A stretch of DNA of 64,000 nt, taken from NCBI GenBank assembly GCA_036172665.1, contig CM069871.1, positions 6,014,001 through 6,078,000 of the forward strand, read 5' to 3'. Position 1 is the stretch's first letter. The number at the start of each line of letters is the position of its first letter. Source of the stretch: Prosopocoilus inquinatus. Lineage: Eukaryota > Arthropoda > Insecta > Coleoptera > Lucanidae. Below, in pieces: positions 54,830-64,000 of this stretch. The notes under the pieces are model-generated. The model was not told the origin of the DNA and searched no databases. It saw nothing but the letters and a program-made list of their open reading frames with translations. A program made the translations under genes and the position numbers.

Positions 54830-55460
54830 AGTAACAAAGTTTATTATTCAACTTTTCCTTTCATCTGCGTATTAAACGTTTGCATTTTGTACGAATAATT
54901 TTTCTTTTAAACAGCGTTTCGGGTTGACAAGGATTCCTGTTGGCGTCCATAAATAATAAATTATCGTCGTGGTTCGACCCACCACCCAATTCCATCTGAG
55001 CTAGGGATTTCCGCGTATAACAACGCATATTTCTCGCGACTTTTCATACTCTTTAGTTACTTTATTATCAGATTTATTTATCGTAACTTTTTCTTTCATA
55101 AATAATTTTTGTTTAATACAAAATCGAGTTTTAAAAAAAGAATTTTGTTTAATAGCACGTGAAACGAGGCAGTATTTTAGTAAACATGTTGCACAGTGTT
55201 AATGGGTCGTGTGGTTCGATAACCCCCACGTTGGGCGCCAAATTTATGCAGTGTGGTTAGGATTTGTAGTCACGTTGAACGCCGGTTTTATTTGTCATAT
55301 TTTTGGGGCAGTGGTTTATTTTATTCGGAACATTTTTTTTTTAATTAACAGCAACCCTTGAAAGTCTCAGCACAGAGAAATTGTAATCCTTGAATAACAC
55401 AGAATATTCAAGGGTTACATTTTCTTTGTGCTGGTACTTCAAGGTTGCTGATACGCCACT
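54830..55460 (-). mobile_element. Minus-strand LTR/leader module H with tRNA-Lys primer site
   Basis: The plus strand at 55223-55240 matches 17 of 18 bases of the 3' end of insect tRNA-Lys(CUU), so the minus strand carries the complementary primer-binding site (TGGCGCCCAACGTGGG). The LTR lies to its right (55241 onward), ends AATTT before the site on minus, and has two AATAAA signals on minus within about 100 bp (plus-strand TTTATT near 55300 and 55329). To the left is a leader with CATCTGAGCTAGGGATTT (54993). A 48-bp-arm hairpin occurs in the LTR. Gypsy-type LTR retrotransposon, remnant. Confidence 0.75.
55349..55450. repeat. Hairpin within module H LTR
   Basis: CAGCAACCCTTGAAAGTCTC to TAATCCTTGAATA (55349-55396) pairs with 55404-55450 with small bulges, leaving a 7-base loop. 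Module I has only a single-arm relative (ATTCAAGGATTATAG, near 57226). Confidence 0.85.
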
Positions 55461-55469
55461 CGATTCATT

Positions 55470-56550
55470 CCTTTTTGCTTTCCCTTTTTATTTTTATTGA
55501 TTTTTTAAAAATTATTTTTTCTTCTTTTATTATTTTGTGTCTCTGTTTTTTTTTTCTTTTGGTGGATAAGAATTATACTGTTTCTATTCTATTTCTTAAA
55601 AATCATTAAATCTAGTAAGTTCCTTTATAAAATGACAAAGCAAGCTGAATGCTACACTGCAGTTAATAAATTCTGCAAACGTATTATGTCCCGAGTTGAG
55701 AGACGAAGGCAGAGAGCATAAATAATTCAGTGTATTTGTTAAAGAGCATATTTAATTTTGAATCAGGTAATGCAATCACAGATAGATGGGGGACCTGCTG
55801 AAGCGCGTGAACTGTAATTAATTTCGGGTATTCAGCCAGGTGCTATGAGAATACATTCAAATGTCAGCACCAAACGCTCGCTAATTAGTCTTGAATGGAA
55901 TGTCGCGTGCTGCTTTTTAAAAATTTAAAGGTACATCCGCTCCAAGTTAAACCCCGGATAACTTTTCGGAGGAAACAGAATTCCCAAACTCACTTCGATT
56001 TAAACTTACTTAGGTACCTGCTTCACATCGCATCGTCTTGCCTCTCACCGTCTGAACTTTGGAAGGGATGATATTTAACGAATTTAAGTATTACGTCAAA
56101 GGGATAATAGATTAGAAGGAAGAAAAAAAAAAACACTGGAATTTATTTGTCGCACGGAAATTGGATTTGAGTTGCTGAGGATGACTCGAATAAAATTTTA
56201 TGGAATTCATACGCAAGTGAAGTGAAGTCGACCCCTCCGGATGGATGGATTACGGGCGTTTGCTCTACATATTTTCTACGCGAGCAAACAAGAAAATTGT
56301 TGTTCCATCTTCGTGTGCAACATTTCGTAATAAACTAGTGCGCCGGACGGGGGAGGGACGTGAGTATTAGAAAAACAATTTTCGTTTATGAAGGATGAAG
56401 GTCAACAGCAGTCGACTTCTGACTTCTTTGACTGAATAAAAATACCTCCCTCATGATTGCATTTGTGAAAAATGGAAATGAAGACTTGCACTTATTGTCC
56501 AACGAATTCAAACACGCTTAACAAACAACAAAACAGATGCAGCTTAAGTA
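55470..56550. other. Unique DNA
   Basis: T-rich 55490-55570 then even-composition sequence (55640-56340) with no frame or repeat. It could include regulatory DNA. Confidence 0.3.
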
Positions 56551-57310
56551 CTTTCCTTGCAAACAAAAAAATATCATTGAAGTTCGACCCACTCTCATCT
56601 CCATTTGAGCTAGGAGGGATTCTACGCACATTTCCTACTACTCTCCATCAAGACTTGTACAATACATTTTTTAGACTCACATACGTACGTTTGGGGCTCA
56701 CGCAAGTAACAAAATTTATTTGTTGCAACTTTTCATTTCACCTGCGTATTAAACATTTGCCTTTCAAACGAATAATTTTTTTAAACAGCGTTTCGGATTG
56801 CCAGAGATTCCTGTTGGCGAAATTTCCGTCGAAATTCGACCCACCTCCCAACTCCATCTGAAACAGGGAATTCCCCGTTTATCAACGCCTATTTTTCGCT
56901 ACTCACTATACTGTTTACTTACTTAGTTACTTTATGAAGTGATTAGATTTACTTATCGCTTATAACTTCTTCTTTCATTTTTGTTTAATGCAAAATCATC
57001 TTTTTTATAAAAATAATTTTATATAATGGCATATAGAGTGCGAGAATATTTCAATGAACATGTTGCAGTGATAATGTCGTGTGATTCGACTAGCCCCATG
57101 TCGGGCGCCAAATTTATGCAGTGCGATTACGTTGGTCGACACGTCGGACCCCCGTTTTATACATATTCCCTGTTTTGAGCTTGGTTTGTTTTGTTTTGAG
57201 CCATTTTTTTAAATGTACTGTTTTATTCAAGGATTATAGTTTCTCCTCAGAGTTGCTAATCCTCCGGTCAGTTCATTTTTTTGCTCGTTTTATTTTTATT
57301 ATTATTTTAG
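56550..57310 (-). mobile_element. Minus-strand LTR/leader module I with tRNA-Lys primer site
   Basis: The plus strand at 57093-57110 matches 16 of 18 bases of the tRNA-Lys 3' end; the LTR end and the ATTTATGCAGTG that follows are as in module H. Leader blocks TGCGTATTAAACATTTGC, AACAGCGTTTCGGATTG, CCTGTTGGCG and TCTGAAACAGGGAATTCC parallel those at 54870-55015. A second CCATTTGAGCTAGGAGGGAT (56600) suggests a further truncated leader copy. The plus-strand frame at 56472-56861 runs through the leader and is not a gene. Confidence 0.7.
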
Positions 57311-57840
57311 TTATTAAAAAAAGTAGAAGTACAATTTTTTATAAAACATTCAGTGAAGTTTTTTACTCTTATTATCTAATGCGTCATTTTACATAATTTG
57401 CATTATTGTAACGCCTGCGACACTTACTGTGCAAAACATTCTTTTTTTGTCATCCCACGCCGTCTCCACTGAGTGGGCAATATTACCCAAGACAAACCCT
57501 TACTTTTATCATCGTTTGAACCCAGAGGTGACAATCGACTTCGCTTCAAGGGATCCACCAGTAACAGTTAAAGTTACAGGTAAAAACATTACAGCCCTTT
57601 TTTGTTCTCTTGGTGGACAAGAACAACTTGTTGCACTTTATACTTAACTATAACAATTTTTTTAAATGACTTAAGCTGAATTTTTTTCTTTGATAATTTT
57701 TCTTTTGGCTTTTAGAAATTGTTTTTAAAATGCGAATCATTTTTCACATCACCACAGTAAAGGTGGGTGGAAGAGGGCGAACGCCCCGGGCATATCAAGC
57801 GGAGAACGCCCGTTTTTGTTGCATAATTGTTAATCTCTAG
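57310..57840. other. AT-rich DNA, unrecognised
   Basis: A 72-codon plus frame (57429-57647) has no recognised family. Otherwise nothing is supported. Confidence 0.25.
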
Positions 57841-57844
57841 TTAC

Positions 57845-58230
57845 ATTTCGGCAACCACGTGTTGCACGTGCTTAGTTTAGCAAACATTTCTTCCCGGAAG
57901 TGACGTCGATACGCCGTTTGCAATCAAGGTCATTCATTGGTCTTATGCAACCACGCCCATCGCGTCCTGCCTTCCGTTTGGCTCGCCATATTGGCTTGCA
58001 GAGAGTCGATTCCGGCATCCATTTTCGGCCGCACTTTCACTTTTGAGACGTTAATGTCTTTAAGGGAGGTGTACATTGTAGTCAAAGTAAGGGAAGTGTG
58101 TACGTTTCGGTGTTTCGCTCAAACCCTATCTTGGACCAGCGAGCATTAGTAAATCTGGAAGTTTTCGGTTATCTGCGCACGCTTTGGAACCTTGGGAATC
58201 GGTTTCATAGCGCGCTCAAACAGCTGGGGT
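57845..58230. promoter_or_regulatory. CpG-rich promoter-like region with a 30-codon minus frame
   Basis: CpG density and composition differ from the surroundings. CCACGTG (E-box, near 57856), CCCGGAAGTGACGTCG (ETS plus CRE-like, near 57894) and GGCCGC words occur. On the minus strand an ATG at 58022 in good context (GAAAATGG) opens MDAGIDSLQANMASQTEGRT... for 30 codons to a TGA at 57932-57930. The clean initiation context and CpG content suit a 5' exon, but no splice donor or further exon is seen. Confidence 0.3.
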
Positions 58231-58379
58231 TGCTCCCCGGGACCTTTGTTATTTGATTTAAATCACACCTACCTCCTTCAGAGACTAGCTTCGGGTAGTA
58301 AATGGTAGTAAAGTGGTAGCATGATGTCGCGTTCTATGTCTGTTATTTTCTTTTTTTTTAGAGTTGATTTTGTTGAATA

Positions 58380-60465
58380 AATATCTATAACAAGAACGAA
58401 GAGATGAAAGGTCTCGACGAGTGGAGGTCGGTAATCGTGTCTCTTCGATTTTTCGATCCAAGAAGGCGGTGCAGTATGCGATATTGATCGTGTCAAACTC
58501 GCATTGTCGCGTATGAGAGGTCTCGACGAGTGGCGGTGGAAAATCGTGCCGATTCGATTTTTGGATGCAAGATAGCAGCATAAGGCCAGTGAATTATTTA
58601 AAGGACCAAAGACATATATGTGTCTTTTTTCTAAAATCCGGGTATCCGCGCGTTGGTATCCTGAAATAGGTGCAACCAACGGATTCCTTGGATATTTTTA
58701 CTCATAAGACGGTGGCGCAGAGTCGCGTCCTGATGCCGTTTAGGGGTCGTAAAGTGGTCAATCTCAAGTGTCCAGGGTTGGCGACAAAAAATCCCTACAT
58801 CAGTACGTTTTCATGTTTGATAGTCTACAAACATGATTCAGATATTTATTATTTCCGCCGAACTGTCAGACGTTGTGCTGTCACTCTTGTTTATTGCTCT
58901 AACAACGGCATAATCAAAACATAACTGTCATGTGACAGATTAAAACCGGATATGGAATAGATCATGTTAGGCAATTATTCAATCACGCCACTTTAAATTA
59001 AGTATTGCCAACTTAGGACAGTTGACATTGACCACCCAGTACAGTTTCTTTTTTGAAATCCGGATCCGTGCGCATTCGAATCTTGAATTCGGTGCAACCA
59101 TCAGATTCCCTGGAATTTTCTACTCTTATGAGAATGGCAGTTTCGCGTTCTGACGCCGTTTAGGGGTCGAAAAAAATCGCGGAAGTCTCGATGCCGATTC
59201 GATTTTTCGATCCAGGATAATAGTATAAGACCAGTGGATTATTTAAAAGGCCGAGTTTTTTTGAAATTCGGATTTGCGCGCTTTAGTATCCTGAATTCGT
59301 TGTAACCACCGGATTTCTTGGATATTTTTACTCATAAGAGGGTGCTGGCGTCGTTTAGGGATCGAAAAATATTCAGGAAGACAAATCGCGAGTTCGTTTC
59401 GAATCCGTCAGTAATTACGCTTCGTCGCATATCAGATGAAACGTCTCGACGAGTGGAGGTGGAAAATCGCAAGTTTGTTTCGAATTGATCAGATTACGCT
59501 TCATCGGATATCAAATGAAACGTCTCGGTGCCGATTCGTTTTTTCGATCCGAGTTAGCAGTGGATTATTTAAAGAGCCGAAGATGCACGTCTTTTTTCTG
59601 AAATCTGCGTCTCCGCGAGTTCGTATCCTGAAATAGATGCAACCATCGAAATCCTTGAATATTTTTACTCGTGAGAGGGGGGCAGTTTCGCGTTCTGATG
59701 CCGTTTAGGGGTCGTAAAAAATTCACCAAAACAAATCGCAAGTTTTTGTTTTACGCTTCGTCGCGTATTAAATGAAACGTCTCGGTGGGTGGAGGTGGAA
59801 AATCGCGAGTTTGTTTCGAATCGATCAGATTACTCTTCACCGCATATCAAATGAAACCTCTCGGTGCCGATTCGTTTTTTTTTTTATCCGAGATAGCAGT
59901 GGATTATTTAAAGAGCCGAAAATGTACGCCTTTTTCTGAAATCCGGGTCTCCGCGCATTCGTACCCTGAAATAGATGCAACCGTCGGATTCCTTGGATAT
60001 TTTTACTCGTGAAAGGATGGCAGAATTGCGTCCTGATGCCATTTAGGGGTCGTAAAAAAATCACGAAAACAAATCGCGAGTTTTAATTACGCTTCGTCGC
60101 ATGTCAGATGAAACGTCTCGATAAGTGGAGGTGGAAAATCGCGAATTTGCTTCGAATCGATCACTTTACTCTTCACCGCATATCAAATGAAACCTCTCGG
60201 TGCCGATTCGTTTTTTTTTGATCCGAGATAGCAGTGGATTATTTAAAGAGCCGAAAATGTACGCCTTTTTCTGAAATCCGGGTCTCCGCGCGTTCGCATT
60301 CTGAAATAGATGCAACCATCGGATTCCTTGGATATTTTTACTCATGAGAGGGGGGCAGTTTCGCGTCCTGATGCCGTTTAGGGGTCGTAAAAAATTCACG
60401 AAAACAAATCGCGAGTTTTAATTACGCTTCAGATGAAACGTCTCGATGAGTGGAGGTTTTCGAGA
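58380..60465. repeat. Degenerate tandem array, about 337-bp unit, six copies
   Basis: The marker TGAAATAGATGCAACC and variants occur at 58662, 59084, 59292, 59629, 59967 and 60302. The last intervals are 337, 338 and 335 bp. Every full unit has TGGATATTTTTACTC, GATGCCGTTTAGGGGTCG, AAACGTCTCGACGAGTGGAG, CAAATGAAACCTCTCGGTGC and GTGGATTATTTAAAGAGCCG. The 59967 and 60302 units are nearly alike; earlier units have deletions or extra sequence. Minus frames with the phrase FLRPLNGIRT arise from the repeat. Confidence 0.93.
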
Positions 60466-62185
60466 AATCGTACCGAATTAATCAATAAAATTAAATTTGA
60501 AGAGAACACCCACCCGCCCCTTCCCAAACGATTCGGAAATTGATTTAACCCACCCGAATAAATTACCTTTTAATACAGTTCACAGGAGGATAATAAATTT
60601 ATGGAAATTCCAACAATAACCTAAACGGCTACGATTCTTACGTGGCTAGGTTTTCGCGGGCGCGGGAGGGACACAATGATGTAGTTTCTTCCGGATTTTA
60701 TAGAATATATTGACGTCTGACGTTTCACTGTTCCTCCTGTCAGCTTTTTCAGGAACCCTCTTGATTTATGATACTATTTTTGCAGCGTTCATTGCCGGCG
60801 GCCTTCTTTATACAACACCTCAAGCACCTTTTTTGATTTACTCGACAAATTGCGCGACGAGAACAATGGAGCATTTAATCGGTAACTGTTTTTTTTTTTT
60901 TTTTGGTCGAGGGTGAGGGGGTGTTTTAGAATTAGACTGGATGTTTTATTTAACGCAGCCTATTATCATAATCTAATGTGAGCGTAACAAGTGTTCCCCG
61001 GATTGTTCCACCAACAAACTTTAGCGTCCGTTATAAAATGAGGCGCAGTCCGGCCACAGCTGCTATTATTTCCTACTTTAAGCTCGCGACTTTGGGAACT
61101 ACACTTCGCATATGTTTATCCAAGGTTTTAGAGACTTACGAATACAAACATATGGAAATACGTATTTTGGTTGAACGGGGAAAATAAATACTTTGAGCAA
61201 ACAGTAATTCTACGGGCAAACACTGCAACAGATAGCCTTGCATAGGTTGGACGGGACGATTCCGTAGTAGATCATTCTTTAATTATTGAAGGTACACAAT
61301 CTCGAATATGTTTGTTATTTCTGTGTAAATGAATACGTTAGTTCAAATATAATAAAAAGATAATGCATGTGAGTAACTGTTGTGAAACAGCTGTCATGTC
61401 AGTGCAGGCAACAAACAAAATCGCTCTCCAAACAAAACGTACCGGGTTTCCCCCGGAAATTTTTTCATGCAAACGTAACTACTTTTAATTGTTACAAAAC
61501 CTGAAATTTAGTTTCGCTTATTTCATAATATTTTATAATGTGGCCTCGAATATTTTGTTTTACATGCGATGGAAAATTGAAACCGGCTCCCGCACTTTCC
61601 CGACCTAATTTACGATCGTAATTCCCCGGATTTTGTACATAATATTTTCGTGTCGTCGGCTCTTCGGTTAAAAATCACTTTATTCCCGCAATTTATAACT
61701 GTAATGGGGAAATCGACCGCAGATTTCAGTTCGACATATCCATTGTTTTACTGCAAGTTATAAATGTATGTGTCGGCACCATTCTGTTTGCGGCCAAACG
61801 GAACGCCCCGGGTCAACTTCGATTCTGCGGTTCGAAAATCATAGTATTAGCTCTAATTGGATCAGTTTTGCTTTTATTATAAAACTGTAAGAATTCAGAT
61901 TTTTTTTGTACACAAATTAATGTTGAAATATAAAGTGAAGCTTGGAAGTTACACATTGAAACCTTACGCGTTTTAATTTTGGCGATCATACATTTTCCAA
62001 ATTCGATTTTTTTCTATCTTTCAGTTTTCTAGCTTTAACCTAATTATAGTATACCCAATAGATACCTACGGTCGGTTAGGATGAGTTATAGAAAATAAAA
62101 TTGTTGCAGTATAAACAATAAAAATAAACATATAAAATAGCGACATCTTACTATCGCTTTTTGACCTGACATTGCAGTAGGATAG
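60466..62185. other. Unique DNA with two small unrecognised frames
   Basis: Plus frames at 60710-60916 (opens on TTG; contains a hydrophobic stretch) and 60978-61187 have moderately even composition but no family is recognised. 61430-61820 is unique with no repeat. Confidence 0.25.
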
Positions 62186-62225
62186 ACAAATTGAAGCGGG
62201 ATTTGCTCCTAATAAGTCCCCCATG

Positions 62226-62270
62226 CTCTGCTGAAGAAGCCCCAAGCAGGGCTGAAACAGCTGTCCAGAG
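62226..62270 (+). ncRNA. Minimal type-I hammerhead ribozyme
   Basis: All conserved parts are present in order. Stem I: CTCTG (62226-62230) pairs with CAGAG (62266-62270). Core: CTGAAGA (62231-62237), fitting CUGANGA. Stem II: AGCCC pairs perfectly with GGGCT around the loop CAAGCA. Then GAAA (62254-62257). Stem III: AC pairs with GT (62257-62258 with 62263-62264) around AGCT, very short. The cleavage triplet GTC ends at 62265. A one- or two-pair stem III is the known form in Penelope-like retroelements, where cleavage often needs dimers or extra stem I contacts. Structure is seen by pairing; activity is inferred. The 80-codon plus frame over it (SAEEAPSRAETAVQRL) is a by-product. Confidence 0.8.
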
Positions 62271-62274
62271 GCTG

Positions 62275-64000
62275 CTCGAGGTTCTCACTGCAATCAAAAA
62301 CGATTTGCACAAAAATTTTTCTAATAAAAATAAAAATGCTTTAAAAAGTATACAGAATTCTTCCTCCCTTTTTCTCTCTTTATCGCAATCTACTGCATTT
62401 AATTTTAAATTGTTAAAAGCTTTTGTCATTTAAAAATTGTCGCATTTTTCAGTTCAAGAATTGTTTGTAATGAAATTGTGGCAATCTTTCCTTTAATAAT
62501 AATAATAATAAGTCAGCTGTTCAAATCCATTCGAAGATTCCTAATTTTTGTTTGAAGTACTATAATAAGCACAATTAACTAAGCAGAGAAAGAGATAAGT
62601 AGTGAACCAATTTCAATTGCAACGATTCTGAAATTACAATTAAACTCCGTTCAGCAATCCGCAGGATACGAAGTAGAAGTCGATTTCTGACTTTGTTTTC
62701 GAAAACCAGGCTACAAACAGGGAGTTCGAAGTTTAAACTTTTTACGAACTGCTGAAAGGATTGATGGCACTGATGACCAAAGGCACTATTATTGAGACAC
62801 GAAAAACAAAGTCCTTTTTCTTGTACCTAACTGTCACCTTTTCAACACCCGTCAGTACTTTTACCACCTTGCTTAAAAATAATTATATTTACGTCCGAAA
62901 TAAGAATAGGTTCTACGACATGAAATCCTGACGGTAATAAAACATTTTACCCTAGGGAGTAAAAGTGATGACATACCCCCTAGGGAGCTTTCATTATACC
63001 GACTCTTTAGCGTGAACGCCGTTTCATTACCTGCGTTCAACAAACCAACCTAACCCAACAGTAATTATCCCAAATTCTTTTAAACAATCCGTACAAGGTC
63101 GGATCTCGATTGTCTTTGTTGGTAACGTTTCTGGTTAGGTAAAAGAACGGAATTTATTTTCCACGGTTGCTCGAATTGTCGAAAATGCTTCGCTCTTTTC
63201 TCTCTCTCTGATTTTTACTCTGCTTGGACTTCAAAAGAATGAAAATTTTACTGGCGAGAATATCTCAAATAAAAATGCCCATTTTTTTAAATATAACTAT
63301 ATTAAAAAATATATTTTAATGAATAATACAATTAAAAAAAAAATTAAATACAAAAATATATTAAACAAAACGTGAAATTCAAATTACAACTCAGAAATTT
63401 GTATAATATATTAACAAAACGTGAAATTTAGTTCGCAGTATAATTACATGAAAAAAAATAATAATTTTAATAAGAACAATTTTCTTGTCAATTAAGACCG
63501 AAAGTAATTTTGAAAAATTAACTAAAAAAATGTACAATAATAATCAAAAATTCAAGACTACAAAAATAAATAAATACCACAGAAATTATGGCGTTAAATA
63601 CAAAAAAAAACTGACTTGAAGAGAAAGGCGAATATTCAGTACAAAATAAAAAAAAGCCTGTGTTAGTACAAAATAAAAAAAAGCCTGTGTTAGAATATAG
63701 CTTTTCTTTACGCGCAAAATTCTTTCAACTCACCAACGATGACTTTCTTGAAACACAGAATTTAAATTAAATTAATAAAAAGGGAAAATTCCGCACGATT
63801 AAAAAAAAAACACCCGTGAAGTGTAGTCACTTCATTTGCGAAATTAATTTCAAACAGAGGAAACTGTCTGATGGAAAAAATTAATTAAAAAATATTTCTT
63901 CAACGAGGAACGATCACTAATTAGCGGAATTGTGATTTCAGATTTAGTACGTAAATTTACAGCTTAGAATGTACAGAAATGTAATGCGAGTGATAATTCC
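62275..64000. other. AT-rich DNA, with small tandem repeats
   Basis: An (ATA)n run lies near 62496-62511. A 27-bp unit starting AGTACAAAATAAAA is repeated twice at 63638-63691, and ACAAAACGTGAAATT occurs twice near 63366 and 63413. No reverse transcriptase or GIY-YIG remnant is recognisable near the hammerhead. The last 700 bases are A-rich. Confidence 0.35.

Noticed and set aside
56472..56861. 129-codon frame
   Set aside because: It runs through the untranslated leader of an LTR module; module H has no equivalent frame.
59837..60399. FLRPLNGIRT-containing minus frames as conserved proteins
   Set aside because: They are copies from neighbouring 337-bp repeat units and break in the other units.
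63035..63060. Telomere-like CCAACCTAACCCAAC
   Set aside because: Only one or two imperfect units; CAACCTAAC words are common in insect DNA.

Overview
This window looks like AT-rich eukaryotic DNA, most probably from an insect. The signs are arthropod-type core promoters (TATA box about 30 bp before TCAGT), Gypsy-type LTR remnants with tRNA-Lys and tRNA-Leu primer sites, pogo/Tigger-like and Harbinger-like miniature transposons, and CAACCTAAC-rich words. The species cannot be named from the sequence. I found no intact protein-coding gene, no tRNA or rRNA, and no CRISPR. The longest open frame (169 codons, minus strand, 16303-16812) is built on a tandem duplication and reads as chance.

Layout. 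1-5.0 kb: a hairpin element, an A-rich degenerate repeat, a miniature element and a five-unit array of about 355 bp (3178-4965) followed by a G-quadruplex motif. 6.2-9.0 kb: a diverged duplication; one copy carries a Tigger-like insertion with a second element nested in it, plus a 142-bp hairpin element, and the other copy keeps the empty sites. 9.5-18.8 kb: a 116-bp duplication, a 228-bp TAA-flanked element, A-rich satellites sharing the word ACAAAAGACGATCG, and a three-unit 171-bp array. 21-26 kb: three more degenerate arrays. 23.3-35.7 kb: fragments of a minus-oriented LTR family, a 227-bp near-perfect palindrome, two LTR units with tRNA-Leu primer sites, and one small membrane-protein-like frame. 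35.7-45 kb: more satellite, large inverted repeats and a possible compact minus-strand transcription unit (41578-40690). 47.6-50.3 kb: Tc1-like transposase scraps and a 240-bp array. 52.8-57.3 kb: three successive minus-strand LTR/primer-site/leader modules and a textbook CRE-TATA-initiator promoter. 57.8-60.5 kb: a CpG-rich promoter-like stretch and an array of about 337-bp units. 62.2 kb: a complete minimal type-I hammerhead ribozyme motif, of the kind known from Penelope-like retroelements.

The window is best read as intergenic or intronic DNA packed with decayed mobile elements and local tandem arrays. Unique stretches between them (for example 32.4-32.9 kb with octamer and homeodomain-type words) could hold cis-regulatory DNA. 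Nothing here forms an operon or pathway. The hammerhead, the repeated LTR-primer-site modules, the long palindromes and the four promoter-like sites are the items most worth checking.
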